The translations under genes were made by a program, and so were the position numbers. Shown here piece after piece: positions 40,187-49,944 of a stretch of 64,000 bases of DNA (positions are counted from its first letter, which is position 1; every line of letters begins with the position of its first letter). The notes below the pieces were generated by a model that had not been told where the DNA came from, did no database searches, and saw only the letters and a program-made list of their open reading frames with translations. The stretch spans positions 49,449 to 113,448 of the forward strand of contig JAFEAE010000007.1 in assembly GCA_018266575.1 (NCBI GenBank). Reading direction: 5' to 3'. The DNA is from Bacteroidota bacterium (GTDB taxonomy: Bacteria > Bacteroidota > Bacteroidia > Chitinophagales > Chitinophagaceae).

Positions 40187-40358
40187 CGTTAGTTTTTACG
40201 CTACTATTCCCTTATCATTTGAATAAGGAGTTACAAAACATCAATTGGCTTTGTGCAGACAGTTCTACCAAAAAAAGTGTTGCATAGTAATTTAAATAAA
40301 AAAGATATTCTACATAAAATTTATTAATAGTAAATAGGCTATCGGTAATTTTTCTATA

Positions 40359-41318
40359 TTAACGGAGAGCTGGCATATAAATTTTTGTAATCCATTTTGA
40401 TGTGTCCTGTTCTACAGAGCGGTCTGTAATCATTACCTGGAATGGGATAGCCATAATGGTTTTTTGATAATCCTGCATAAAAAAGTACAACTCATCAAGC
40501 CCTTTATTAACGGTGTATTCCCCTCCTTTTACTTCTGTGGCGAAAAAATTTCCGGGAACCATGTGCCGGTAAAAAATAACATCATTCCCTCTTAATTCAA
40601 TATTGGTTGGGATAGCAACCATTGTTTGATATTTCCCATCATTGTTTTTTGTAATATTTATCATCGGATAGCCTGTTTCTCTTGCATGGTTTTCTTTGAT
40701 ATACTTTTTTAAAAGATTAACACTTGTATATACATCCGGGGTGGAAGGATAGTTATCGCTGATATTCCTGGTGGCAATGAGTGAAGTATCTGTTGTAGAA
40801 GTTTTAGCAATTGTTATTCCATAAATATTTGCAGGATTACTTAGAAATGAAGATAACTTTTCGGAAAGAAAAGATATGTCTTTTTTGATGGCTTTTGCTT
40901 TTTGATATTGCTGAATTTTTTTCAGAGGGTTTAAAGTATTAACAGAATATGTTAACGACCATGTTGCAATCACTGAATCGATTCCCAGGGATATGAAACT
41001 AACATTACTGGTTAAATTCATATCCTTGCTGATCATTTTAATTTCGCAGGTATACGGGCTTTTTTGGGTGAGTTGATAAATAATAGAGTTGAATACATAT
41101 TCATTACTATCCAAAGCTTTTTTCTGTGTATTGTTTTGCACACTTTCAGGCCACCATTTATTCCACTGTCTTTGATCAGATGTGGTGCGATAAGCACCAT
41201 TAATGCTACAACGGACCACAGATATTTTGGAGATTTTCAGATCTGTAGGGATAAATATATACAGAAATGCAAGCAGTAAACCGATAATTAAAAGAAAAGC
41301 TAACAACCATTTTTTCAT
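40359..41318 (-). CDS. membrane-anchored SRPBCC-GyrI-like ligand-binding protein
   Basis: This 319-residue protein begins with one hydrophobic helix (WLLAFLLIIGLLLAFLYIFI), then an SRPBCC-like START fold (residues about 30-150, with the YRTTSDQRQWNKWWPES region), and a C-terminal GyrI-like/AraC effector-binding-like half (VAIPTNIELRGNDVIFYRHM; GGEYTVNKGLDELYFFMQDY). Such two-domain proteins are seen in Bacteroidota and are thought to bind small hydrophobic molecules. It lies upstream of the TonB receptor unit on the same strand, 172 bases away, so co-transcription is uncertain. Confidence 0.72.
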   Translation of the reverse strand: MKKWLLAFLLIIGLLLAFLYIFIPTDLKISKISVVRCSINGAYRTTSDQRQWNKWWPESVQNNTQKKALDSNEYVFNSIIYQLTQKSPYTCEIKMISKDMNLTSNVSFISLGIDSVIATWSLTYSVNTLNPLKKIQQYQKAKAIKKDISFLSEKLSSFLSNPANIYGITIAKTSTTDTSLIATRNISDNYPSTPDVYTSVNLLKKYIKENHARETGYPMINITKNNDGKYQTMVAIPTNIELRGNDVIFYRHMVPGNFFATEVKGGEYTVNKGLDELYFFMQDYQKTIMAIPFQVMITDRSVEQDTSKWITKIYMPALR

Positions 41319-41483
41319 ATCTCAAAACAGGATTAGAAGTGCAAAATAAAAAATTTTGCTACTTGTTCTTTCTGTAATTAACAATTAACCAGGCGACTGT
41401 TATTCGCTTCGTTAAATCTGTTTTTTTATGTATAATTTTTATAAGTATAGTAATTTAGCAGATTCATTTCTTTATATTCCATT

Positions 41484-44400
41484 ATGTTTTTTCGAATAAC
41501 AAAAGTTGCCATATTTTATTTTGCTTCCTTTTATCTTTTTTCGTGTAAATCAAAAACAGATAATTCAAATCCGGATGCATTATTTCAACTGCAGCCATCG
41601 GCATCAACAGGCATTGATTTTGTCAATAAAGTTGAAGACACGAAAGACTTCAATATTTTCAAATACAGAAATTTCTACAATGGTGCGGGTGTTGCAATAG
41701 GCGATGTAAATAATGATGGGAAGCCGGACATTTTTTTTACTTCCAATCAACATGAAAATAAATTATACATCAACAAAGGCAACTGGAAGTTTGAAGATGT
41801 TACTGAAAAGTCAAGACTGACCAGCAATCACAAATGGCACACCGGTGTAACTATGGTTGATATCAATGGCGATGGGTGGCTCGATATTTATGTGTGCAAC
41901 AGCGGAGAAATACCCGGCGACGACAGGGCAAATGAATTATACATCAATCAACATGACGGAACATTTAAAGAAGAGGCACATGAATATGGGTTAGACGACA
42001 AAGGCGAATCTACACAAGCGATCTTCTTCGATTATGATCACGATGGCGACCTGGATTGCTTTGTGCTCAACAATAGCAACCGCTCGGTTGAAAGTTTCGG
42101 ATACAATAGTAAGCTGAGAGGTGTGCGTGATCCCCAAAACGGGGATCGATTATATAGAAATGATCATGGAAAATTTGTTGACGTCAGCGAACAGGCAGGG
42201 ATATACGGAAGTGAGATTGGTTTTGGGTTAGGCGTAACCGCTGGAGACCTGAATAATGATGGCTGGGAAGATATGTATGTATCGAATGATTTTTTTGAAC
42301 GCGATTATCTGTATATTAACCAGCATGATGGAACATTTAAAGAAGTGATCAATGATGCAATGGGGCATATCAGCCAGGGATCAATGGGGTCAGACATGGC
42401 GGATATTAACAACGATGGCTGCCTCGATATTTTTACTACAGAAATGCTCCCCGAAAGTGATTACCGTCTAAAGACCACCATCAAATTTGACGACTACGAT
42501 GTGGTCAATGCAAAAAACCAACTCGATTATCACCATCAGTTTACCAGCAACTGTTTGCAGTTAAATAATGACGACGGATCATTCAGTGAAATTGCACAAC
42601 TCTCCGGTGTTGATGCAACTGGTTGGAGCTGGGGCGCTTTGAGTTTTGATTTTGATAATGATGGATGGAAAGACCTTTTTGTTTGTAACGGGTTGTATCA
42701 TGATCTAACCGATCAGGATTTCCTCGAATTTTTCGGCAGCGAAGAATTTAAAAACAGGGTTATGAAAGAAGGATTTAATTTTCAATTCCTGCTTGGTAAA
42801 ATGCCATCTGTGCCACTGCTGAAATACGCGTTTGTCAATCAAAAAAACCTGCAGTTTAAAAACGAAGCAGAAGCATTGGGGTTTACCGCACCAAGTTTTA
42901 GTAACGGAGCTGCTTATGCGGACCTGGATGGTGATGGCGACCTTGATCTCGTGATCAATAATGAAAATTCTTTAGCATTTGTTTACCGAAACACGACCTC
43001 CGAGAAACTGCACCACCACTTTTTAAAAGTTAAATTGAAAGGGGATTCATTAAATTCATTTGGAATAGGAGCAAGAGTTACGATTTTTTCTAAAGGCAAT
43101 GAGCAGGTCCTTGAAGAAATGCCATGCCGCGGGTTTCAAAGCAGTGTTGATCCTGTTTTAAATTTTGGTTTGGGTGATATACCAGTTATTGATAGCATGA
43201 TCGTTCGTTGGCCACTTGGGAAAATGCAGGTGCTTAAAAATATAAAAGCAGATGCCACATTAACCATCGATCAAAAAAATGCTAACCTGATTTTTATTCC
43301 TGATAAAAGACCTGAACACGGATTATATACTAATGCTGCTTCTCGCTTAATTAAAGGAAACATCCGGCATCGTGAAAATGAATATGTAGATTTTAATACG
43401 GAAAAATTAATCCCTAAAATGTTATCTACTGAAGGGCCTAAAATAGCTGTTGGCGATGTGAATGGCGATGGTCTCGAAGATTTTTACCTGGGCAGTGCAA
43501 TTGACGATACTGCTAAATTATTTATTCAACAGAGGGACGGAAATTTCTTACAAAAACAACAAGACGCATTTATCAAGGATAAATATTATGAAAATATCGG
43601 CGCAACTTTTTTTGATGCAGATGGTGACGGGGACCTTGATCTTGTTGTAGCATCCGGCGGGAACCAGGCAAAACAGGGGTCGCCATATTTGTTGGCGCGA
43701 CTGTATTTGAATGACGGTAAAGGAAATTTTACAAGAAGCACAACCGGCTGGCCGCAAATTTCAGTAGATGCATCGTGTGTGCGCATCATAGATTTCAATA
43801 ACGATGGAAAACCAGATGTTTTTATCGGGGCACGAAATATTCCAACCAGCTACGGTACAATACCAACCAGCGCATTGCTTGAAAATAAAGGGAATGGCCA
43901 TTTTGAAGATGTAACAAAATCACTTGCGCCAGACTTACTGAAACTCGGCATGGTAACTGATGCAGAGTGGGCAGATATTGACGGAGATAGTAAAAAAGAA
44001 CTGGTAGTTGTTGGTGATTGGATGCCGGTGACTATTTTAAAATATGAAAACGGAAAGTTTAAAAAAATAAAAGAACTGCAAAATTCTTCAGGCTGGTGGA
44101 ACTGCCTCACTATTGCAGATATTAACGGTGATGGATACCCGGATTTGGTGGCAGGAAATTTCGGACTGAATTCAAGAATAAAGGCAGACAAAGACCATCC
44201 GGCTAAATTATATATAAGCGACTTTGATAAAAACGGGCAAACGGAATGTATACCTGTATATTATAAAACTGATGGTAAAGCGTATCCCTATTTTTTGAAA
44301 GGCGAAATGGAATCAGAAATGCCACTTCTGAAGAAGAAATTCCTGAAGTTCGAGGCTTATGCAGGAAAAAGTATTGATGAAGTTTTTACAAAAGAGCAAT

Positions 44401-44801
44401 TAGCCGAAGCTTCTGTGTTAACCGTTGATGAAACACAAACCTGTGTTTTTATTAATGATGGCAAAGGAAATTTTTCCAAACAACCATTACCTGTTCGTGC
44501 CCAGTTCTCACCTGTTTATGGAATACTTGCAACCGATTTAAATGATGACGGAATTACAGATTTATTTTTTGCAGGCAATTTTTATGGAGTAAAGCCGCAA
44601 TCCGGCCGGTTTGATGCAAACTACGGCGTCACATTTCTGGGTAATAAAAATTACCAATTCACTTATATGGAGCCAATGGCAAGTGGTTTGTTCCTGCGTG
44701 GTGAAGCCAGAGATGTTAAAGAAATAAAATCGGTTAATGGTAAACGTTATATTCTTGTAGCGATGAATAATGACAATCTTTGCCTGTTCAGAAAAAAATG
44801 A
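41484..44801 (+). CDS. FG-GAP/VCBS repeat and ASPIC/UnbV lipoprotein, paralogue 3
   Basis: This 1105-residue lipoprotein (lipobox FSC, Cys21) is a paralogue of the genes at 26240 and 29637. It keeps the FKYRNFYNGAGVAIGDVNND opening, about thirteen DxNxDG repeats (DLDGDGDLD, DADGDGDLD, GDLNNDGWED) and the ASPIC/UnbV-like middle part (CRGFQSSVDPVLNFGLGDIP). It is closer in wording to paralogue 1 than to paralogue 2. It stands on the other side of the leftward TonB receptor block, which may have been inserted between members of an older tandem array, or it may be a separate copy. Confidence 0.88.
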   Translation: MFFRITKVAIFYFASFYLFSCKSKTDNSNPDALFQLQPSASTGIDFVNKVEDTKDFNIFKYRNFYNGAGVAIGDVNNDGKPDIFFTSNQHENKLYINKGNWKFEDVTEKSRLTSNHKWHTGVTMVDINGDGWLDIYVCNSGEIPGDDRANELYINQHDGTFKEEAHEYGLDDKGESTQAIFFDYDHDGDLDCFVLNNSNRSVESFGYNSKLRGVRDPQNGDRLYRNDHGKFVDVSEQAGIYGSEIGFGLGVTAGDLNNDGWEDMYVSNDFFERDYLYINQHDGTFKEVINDAMGHISQGSMGSDMADINNDGCLDIFTTEMLPESDYRLKTTIKFDDYDVVNAKNQLDYHHQFTSNCLQLNNDDGSFSEIAQLSGVDATGWSWGALSFDFDNDGWKDLFVCNGLYHDLTDQDFLEFFGSEEFKNRVMKEGFNFQFLLGKMPSVPLLKYAFVNQKNLQFKNEAEALGFTAPSFSNGAAYADLDGDGDLDLVINNENSLAFVYRNTTSEKLHHHFLKVKLKGDSLNSFGIGARVTIFSKGNEQVLEEMPCRGFQSSVDPVLNFGLGDIPVIDSMIVRWPLGKMQVLKNIKADATLTIDQKNANLIFIPDKRPEHGLYTNAASRLIKGNIRHRENEYVDFNTEKLIPKMLSTEGPKIAVGDVNGDGLEDFYLGSAIDDTAKLFIQQRDGNFLQKQQDAFIKDKYYENIGATFFDADGDGDLDLVVASGGNQAKQGSPYLLARLYLNDGKGNFTRSTTGWPQISVDASCVRIIDFNNDGKPDVFIGARNIPTSYGTIPTSALLENKGNGHFEDVTKSLAPDLLKLGMVTDAEWADIDGDSKKELVVVGDWMPVTILKYENGKFKKIKELQNSSGWWNCLTIADINGDGYPDLVAGNFGLNSRIKADKDHPAKLYISDFDKNGQTECIPVYYKTDGKAYPYFLKGEMESEMPLLKKKFLKFEAYAGKSIDEVFTKEQLAEASVLTVDETQTCVFINDGKGNFSKQPLPVRAQFSPVYGILATDLNDDGITDLFFAGNFYGVKPQSGRFDANYGVTFLGNKNYQFTYMEPMASGLFLRGEARDVKEIKSVNGKRYILVAMNNDNLCLFRKK

Positions 44802-44809
44802 ATTTCCGG

Positions 44810-45418
44810 TTACTGTACATCTTTCTGATGCGCAATAATAAAATCAACGATCTCTTCCAGTGAATAATTTGTTCTTGACAAAGCATCTGTGATATCATCG
44901 CGGTTTACCTGTGCTGCAAACGAAAGTGTTTTTAATTTTTTCAAAACACTTTTCACATCCATGCCTTCATAACGTGTTGGGCGTATCAAAGCAGCAGCAT
45001 GAATAAATCCCGACAATTCATCAAACACATAGATCATCTTATCCATTTTCGTTTCCGGTTGAACGCCAAAATATTTTGGCCCGTGCGATGCAATGCAATG
45101 GATCACCTCCGGATCAATGTTCATTTCTTCTAATTTCTCAATAATGACCCGGCAATGATCGTTCGGATATTTTTCCCAATCAGCGTCGTGCAATAAACCC
45201 GCTAGCTCCCATTTTAATGCAGTGTGCTCGTCTGCATTTTCTTTTTCTATTGCCCATGCTTTCATTACAGCAGCAACCTGTTTCATGTGCAAACGCAAAC
45301 GTTCATTCGGCACCCATTCATTCAGTAGTGCATGCGCATCTTCAAGTGTCATCAGGTTTCCGGCATTTTCCGGTTTTCCAAACTGGCTTCGGCCTAATTG
45401 TAAAATTGTTTCAGACAT
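44810..45418 (-). CDS. HD-domain phosphohydrolase
   Basis: This 202-residue cytoplasmic protein carries an HD-superfamily metal site: the first His in RLRLHMKQVAAVMKAW, the HD pair in LAGLLHDADWEKYPNDH, and a later IASHGPKY. The length and motif order match the small stand-alone HD hydrolases common in Bacteroidota. An internal ATG at MTLEDAHALL is a plausible alternative start, 22 codons later. The substrate is unknown. It converges on paralogue 3, with a 9-base gap. Confidence 0.82.
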   Translation of the reverse strand: MSETILQLGRSQFGKPENAGNLMTLEDAHALLNEWVPNERLRLHMKQVAAVMKAWAIEKENADEHTALKWELAGLLHDADWEKYPNDHCRVIIEKLEEMNIDPEVIHCIASHGPKYFGVQPETKMDKMIYVFDELSGFIHAAALIRPTRYEGMDVKSVLKKLKTLSFAAQVNRDDITDALSRTNYSLEEIVDFIIAHQKDVQ

Positions 45419-45722
45419 ACAAGCAATTTAAGTAATTAGAAAATTTGAAATAGCTCTATTTGAAAATGCTGCCGATCATAATTCATCATAACAATCCGTG
45501 TCATCCGTGTGCTTTTAAAGAAATACACGCAAATTTTTTAAGATGCTTGTGATAAGAGCAGACAAGCTTTATCTGTGAATCTGTGGCTATTTCTCAACTT
45601 CCCACCTCGTATTTCCCACCTTAAATTTTCATCATGCAAAATTTTTATTGAAAACCAATTAATTATAAAGGTACTATAAAAAATAGTTCTTCTTTTTCTT
45701 GGAAAGTTATGCACATTCAACC
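45419..45722. repeat. gap with intergenic repeats upstream of rplM
   Basis: No gene is seen here. The region holds words such as CCGTGTCATCCGTGTGCTT (45496-45514) and AATCTGTGGCTATTTCTC (45579-45596). The latter is the reverse of GAAATAGCCACAGATT at about 48702, so it is a repeat shared with the tsf-pyrH gap. Confidence 0.55.
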
Positions 45723-45730
45723 TACCTTTG
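45699..45730 (+). promoter_or_regulatory. promoter of the rplM-rpsI operon
   Basis: TTGG at 45699-45702 and TACCTTTG at 45723-45730 (exact TAnnTTTG) are about 20 bases apart, upstream of the L13 gene. Transcription would start near 45737. Confidence 0.65.
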
Positions 45731-45747
45731 CACTCCATTTTTATTAA

Positions 45748-45767
45748 GCTGTTGGGATAGCGACAGC
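45748..45767 (+). promoter_or_regulatory. hairpin in the rplM leader, candidate L13 autoregulatory site
   Basis: GCTGT and ACAGC pair around TGGGATAGCG, in the short leader between the predicted transcription start and the L13 ATG. Ribosomal protein leaders of the L13 type have been described in Bacteroidia; that this is one of them is inference. Confidence 0.4.
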
Positions 45768-45787
45768 ATCACAAAAAAAAATTTATA

Positions 45788-46231
45788 ATGAGCAAATTAC
45801 ATTTCACTACCAAACATGCGAACGAGGCTACCGTGAAACGCAACTGGTATGTTGTGGACGGTACTAATCAAACCGTAGGCCGCATGTGCGCAAAAATTGC
45901 CGCTGTCTTACGCGGAAAAAACAAAGCCTATTATACGCCTCATGTTGATTGCGGAGATTTCGTAATCGTTATTAATGCAGACAAAGTTGTTTTCACCGGC
46001 AACAAACCAGATGATAAGATATATATCAACTTCTCTGGCTATCCTGGTGGTAAAAAAGAAGAAGCTGCAAAGAGTTTGCTGAAACGCCGTCCTGAAGCAG
46101 TTATCGAAAGAGCTGTAAAAGGCATGTTGCCTAAGAACAGGCTCGGCCGTAAGATGTACAAAAAATTATTTGTGTATGCAGGAGGAGAACATCCGCACAC
46201 TGCACAGCAACCTCAAACATTAACCTTTTAA
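45788..46231 (+). CDS. rplM: 50S ribosomal protein L13
   Basis: This 147-residue protein matches L13: [40 protein letters not shown], and the C-terminal [21 protein letters not shown]13 is an early assembly protein of the large subunit. The gene starts an operon with rpsI 12 bases downstream, the usual bacterial pair. Confidence 0.98.
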   Translation: MSKLHFTTKHANEATVKRNWYVVDGTNQTVGRMCAKIAAVLRGKNKAYYTPHVDCGDFVIVINADKVVFTGNKPDDKIYINFSGYPGGKKEEAAKSLLKRRPEAVIERAVKGMLPKNRLGRKMYKKLFVYAGGEHPHTAQQPQTLTF

Positions 46232-46243
46232 TTTTTCAGATAA

Positions 46244-46633
46244 ATGGAAAAGCAAAAAAATGCAATTGGCCGTCGTAAAGAAGCCGTAACGCGTGTTTTC
46301 TTAAGCAAAGGCGAAGGCAAGATCACAATCAACGATAAAGATTATAAAGAATATTTTACACTTGATTATTTACAGAACCAGGTAGTGCTTCCGTTAAAAA
46401 CGGTTGAAGTTGCCGATAAGTTTGATGTAAAAATCAATGCAGCAGGTGGTGGAATGAAAGGACAGGCAGAAGCAGCAAAATTAGGCATTGCACGTGCATT
46501 GCTTGAAGTAAATGCTGAATTCCGTCCTGCATTAAAAGCTGCAGGTTTATTACGCCGCGACCCGAGATCTGTTGAGCGTAAAAAACCAGGGCGTAAAAAA
46601 GCAAGAAGAAGCTACCAGTTCAGTAAACGTTAG
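46244..46633 (+). CDS. rpsI: 30S ribosomal protein S9
   Basis: This 129-residue protein matches S9: it begins NAIGRRKEAVTRVFLSKGEG, has GGGMKGQAEAAKLGIARALL, and ends in the basic KKARRSYQFSKR tail that reaches the P-site tRNA. It follows rplM in one operon. A GTTCATGGTTGAT/ATCAACCATGAAC hairpin lies between it and rpsB. Confidence 0.98.
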   Translation: MEKQKNAIGRRKEAVTRVFLSKGEGKITINDKDYKEYFTLDYLQNQVVLPLKTVEVADKFDVKINAAGGGMKGQAEAAKLGIARALLEVNAEFRPALKAAGLLRRDPRSVERKKPGRKKARRSYQFSKR

Positions 46634-46652
46634 TATCAAGTTGATGATGATC

Positions 46653-46703
46653 GTTCATGGTTGATAGTCATTACTCCATGAACAAATACCATCAACCATG
46701 AAC
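46653..46703. repeat. inverted repeat between rpsI and rpsB
   Basis: Perfect 13-base arms GTTCATGGTTGAT and ATCAACCATGAAC flank a 25-base loop. There is no T tract, so it may not be a terminator; it shares words with hairpins at 7761 and 51715. Confidence 0.6.
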
Positions 46704-46734
46704 AATTAAAATAAATAATATCAAATAATCTATA

Positions 46735-47604
46735 ATGGAACAAAATACTTCATTGCAACAGCAACTTTTAGAAGCAGGAGTTCACTTTGGGCACCTTCGT
46801 AAAAAGTGGAACCCTAAAATGCTTCCATACATTTTTGCTGAGAAAAAAGGTATCCACATCATCGACCTGAACAAAACAACAGAAAGCCTGCAGGAAGCTG
46901 CTGCTGCGTTGAAACAGATCGCAAAAAGCGGAAAGAAAATAATGTTTGTTGGTACCAAAAAACAAGCTAAAGAAATTGTTACCGAATGCGCAAAAAAAGT
47001 AAACATGCCGTTTGTTACAGAACGTTGGCTGGGTGGTATGCTTACTAACTTCAACACCGTTCGTAAGAGCGTGAAGAAAATGCAGAGCATTGAAAAAATG
47101 CTGAACGACGGAACATTCGACAGCATCACTAAAAAAGAACGGTTGACATTGGCACGTGATAAAGACAAAATGGAAAAAGTACTCGGTGGTATCGCCCAGC
47201 TTGGGCGTATCCCTGCAGCTTTGTTCATCATCGATATCGGGCACGAACATATTGCACTTGCCGAAGCAAAACGCCTTGGCATCACAACCTTCGGTATGGT
47301 AGATACAAACTGCGATCCGAATAAAGTTGACTTTGCAATCCCTTCAAATGATGATGCAACAAAATCAATTGCAATTATCGCTAACTATGTAACAGCAGCT
47401 ATTGCTGAAGGTTTGGCTGAAAGACAAGCAGCAAAAGATGAAGAAGTAGAAGAAGTTTCTTCAGACGAGAATGAAAAGAAAGCGGCACGTTTGCTTGCAG
47501 AAGCTGAAGGCGAAGCTGGACGCGGACGTGGCGATAAAGTGAAAGGAGGAAACCAGCCAAAGCGCAGGGTTCCTAATTCACCAAAACGCACTGGTGCAAG
47601 ATAA
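46735..47604 (+). CDS. rpsB: 30S ribosomal protein S2
   Basis: This 289-residue protein matches S2: LLEAGVHFGHLRKKWNPKML, RWLGGMLTNFNTVRKSVKKM and AKRLGITTFGMVDTNCDPNK. After about residue 230 a charged tail follows (EEVEEVSSDENEKKAA, then Gly/Arg- and Lys-rich residues), longer than in Escherichia coli but common in Bacteroidota. It is upstream of tsf, the usual order. Confidence 0.97.
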   Translation: MEQNTSLQQQLLEAGVHFGHLRKKWNPKMLPYIFAEKKGIHIIDLNKTTESLQEAAAALKQIAKSGKKIMFVGTKKQAKEIVTECAKKVNMPFVTERWLGGMLTNFNTVRKSVKKMQSIEKMLNDGTFDSITKKERLTLARDKDKMEKVLGGIAQLGRIPAALFIIDIGHEHIALAEAKRLGITTFGMVDTNCDPNKVDFAIPSNDDATKSIAIIANYVTAAIAEGLAERQAAKDEEVEEVSSDENEKKAARLLAEAEGEAGRGRGDKVKGGNQPKRRVPNSPKRTGAR

Positions 47605-47732
47605 TTTTGCATAAAAGCTTGAGGATGTTTGTTGAAAAGGCTTTAATAAGAACACGATTACATATTTCGCAGAGAAGGGTTGACTAAAGCATTTTCAAAT
47701 TTTCAAATTTTTTAATTTTCAAATTATAGAAT

Positions 47733-48581
47733 ATGTCAACTGCAACAATTACCGCAGCAGATATTAATAAATTACGCCAGACCACTGGCGCAGGAATGAT
47801 GGATTGCCGTAAGGCTTTGGTAGAAAGCGACGGCGATTTTGAAAAAGCAATTGATTACTTACGTAAGAAAGGACAGAAAGTTGCCGCTCTTCGTAGCGAC
47901 CGTGAAGCAAAAGAAGGTGTGATCATTGCAACAACAACAGCAGATAACAAAACAGGTTTTATTACAACGCTTGCATGCGAAACAGATTTCGTGGCAAAGA
48001 ATTCAGACTTCGTGGCATTTGCACAAAGCATTATTGATGTGGCAGTGAAGAACAATGTAAAATCATTGGAAGAATTGCTTGCTGCGAATTTGGGTGGCGT
48101 TACAGTTGCTGACAAGATCAACGACCAGGTTGCAAAAATCGGCGAAAAAATTCAGCTTACCCGTTTTGAGAGAGTAGATGCTGAAGGTGTTGCTGCATAT
48201 ATACATGGCGCTTACAGAATGGGGGTGCTGGTTGGATTAACTAAAAATACACCGGCTGTTTTGGAAGCCGGCAAAGATGTGGCAATGCAAATTGCAGCTA
48301 TGAAACCGGTTGCTGTAGATGCTGATTCTGTTCCTGCAGAAATAGTAGACAGAGAAAGGTCTATTGTAACAGAACAAATTAAAAACGATCCGAAGATGGC
48401 CGGCAAACCTGATGCAATGATAGAAAAAATTGCTGACGGAAAACTGAATGCCTTCTTCAAGGAAAATACATTGACTGCACAGGCTTACGTGAAAGATGCA
48501 AGCAAAACAGTTGGCGATTACCTGAAATCGGTTGACGCTACTGTGAAAGTGACAGAGTTCAAGCGGGTTCAGTTAGGATAA
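47733..48581 (+). CDS. tsf: elongation factor Ts
   Basis: This 282-residue protein exchanges GDP for GTP on EF-Tu. It has the N-terminal UBA-like segment KLRQTTGAGMMDCRKALVES, the conserved TDFVAKN motif and a core region with YIHGAYRMGVLVGL and a later FKENTLTAQAYVKDASKTVG. It follows rpsB by 128 bases and ends in a strong terminator. Confidence 0.97.
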   Translation: MSTATITAADINKLRQTTGAGMMDCRKALVESDGDFEKAIDYLRKKGQKVAALRSDREAKEGVIIATTTADNKTGFITTLACETDFVAKNSDFVAFAQSIIDVAVKNNVKSLEELLAANLGGVTVADKINDQVAKIGEKIQLTRFERVDAEGVAAYIHGAYRMGVLVGLTKNTPAVLEAGKDVAMQIAAMKPVAVDADSVPAEIVDRERSIVTEQIKNDPKMAGKPDAMIEKIADGKLNAFFKENTLTAQAYVKDASKTVGDYLKSVDATVKVTEFKRVQLG

Positions 48582-48587
48582 AAAATT

Positions 48588-48615
48588 AAAGAGAGCAATT
48601 AGCTCTCTTTTTTTT
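48588..48615 (+). terminator. terminator after tsf
   Basis: AAAGAGAGC, an AATTA loop and GCTCTCTTT form a perfect 9-base stem, followed by a T tract. Confidence 0.88.
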
Positions 48616-49039
48616 GCATTATAGTGAAATGAAATGGTTTCACGAAGAGGCGAAGGGTTCGCAGAGAATTGTGATCTGTAATTCCGATAAGTACTATAAA
48701 GAAATAGCCACAGATTTAACGGTGAATGGTGAATTGTCAATGGTGAAAACTTTAAAATGCTTCTAAAATGATAAAAGAATAGCCACAGATTCACAGATTT
48801 GATTTGGCTTTTTCACTATTCGCCATTGACCATTCCCCTGCGACAATATTTCTTCATTTGAAATTTGTTTAAAAACCTTTTCTTTGCAATGGAAAATTTG
48901 CGTGGAAAGATTTTGTGCAGCACAAATTTACCGATAGTGAAGCGCTGAACAGGGAATTAATCGTATAAGTGTGCGACGCAACGGTGCTTAATAGTAGTTC
49001 GTCAAGCTCACTACTAAAAAATAAAAACTTCATTACTGC
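48616..49039. repeat. gap with repeats between tsf and pyrH
   Basis: No gene is visible. It holds ATAGCCACAGATT twice (48706-48718, 48781-48793), AATGGTGAATTGTCAATGG/CCATTGACC words around 48725-48830, a dispersed repeat copy (48964-48997) and a TAGTAGT/ACTACTA hairpin (48992-49016) directly before pyrH. Confidence 0.6.
48964..48997 (-). repeat. dispersed GTTGCGTCGCAC-type repeat, copy 3
   Basis: Read on the minus strand it contains CTACTATTAAGCACC, GTTGCGTCGCACACTT and ATA. It lies upstream of pyrH. Confidence 0.75.
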
Positions 49040-49753
49040 ATGCTTCCGAAGTACAAACGTATTCTTTTAAAGCTTTCCGGCGAAGCCCTGATGGGCGATA
49101 AAAATTTTGGTTTCGACAACGATGTTATTGCGCAATATGCACTCGACATTAAAAGTATAGTTGACCTTGGAGTGCAGGTAGCAATAGTAATCGGCGGCGG
49201 AAATATTTACCGCGGCATGAATGAAGCTGAAACCGGCATTGAACGTGCACACGGCGATTATATGGGCATGCTTGCAACAGTAATTAACGGAATGGCATTG
49301 CAGGCAGGGCTTGAAAAAATTGGTGTATATACGCGTTTGCAAAGTGCTATAAAAATGGAGCAGATTGCGGAGCCTTACATCAGGCGCCGGGCAATCCGCC
49401 ATGTTGAAAAAGGACGCGTGGTGATTTTTGGTGCAGGCACCGGTAATCCTTATTTTACTACCGATACCGCAGGCTCGTTGCGTGCTATAGAAATAAATGC
49501 TAATGTGATTTTGAAAGGAACGCGTGTTGATGGAATATATACAGCTGATCCCGAAAAAGATCCCACAGCAAAGAAATTTGATGTGATCACTTTCCAGGAC
49601 TGCATATCCAAAAACCTACGTGTGATGGATATGACGGCATTTACATTATGCATGGAAAATAAATTGCCGATCATTGTTTTTAATATGAACAAACCGGGCA
49701 ATTTGCTGAAAGTGGTTGGCGGAGAGAAGGTAGGAACGCTTGTAAAAGGCTGA
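49040..49753 (+). CDS. pyrH: UMP kinase
   Basis: This 237-residue amino acid kinase-fold enzyme phosphorylates UMP to UDP. It has [60 protein letters not shown] and [18 protein letters not shown]. The usual neighbour frr is not next to it; a coiled-coil gene follows after a terminator. Confidence 0.97.
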   Translation: MLPKYKRILLKLSGEALMGDKNFGFDNDVIAQYALDIKSIVDLGVQVAIVIGGGNIYRGMNEAETGIERAHGDYMGMLATVINGMALQAGLEKIGVYTRLQSAIKMEQIAEPYIRRRAIRHVEKGRVVIFGAGTGNPYFTTDTAGSLRAIEINANVILKGTRVDGIYTADPEKDPTAKKFDVITFQDCISKNLRVMDMTAFTLCMENKLPIIVFNMNKPGNLLKVVGGEKVGTLVKG

Positions 49754-49825
49754 TGATTACGGCTTAAAAATAAATTTGCCGCAGAATTTGTATATCTGCA
49801 ATAAGCGTAGTATTTTCAACCTGAA

Positions 49826-49850
49826 AAACCGCCTCATTTGGTGGTTTTTT
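49826..49850 (+). terminator. terminator after pyrH
   Basis: AACCGCC and GGTGGTT pair with one G-T wobble around TCATTT, followed by a T tract. Confidence 0.78.
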
Positions 49851-49944
49851 TATATTGCTACCTCTCTGTTTTCACAATCCATTGAAAGACGGCTGATCTA
49901 CTCGGAAAAATAGTATAGTTTGGTAAAAATATTTCCGAACCATT

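Noticed and set aside
46768..47285. Long minus-strand frames opposite rpsB
   Set aside because: They are shadows of the highly biased rpsB codons and have no recognisable features.
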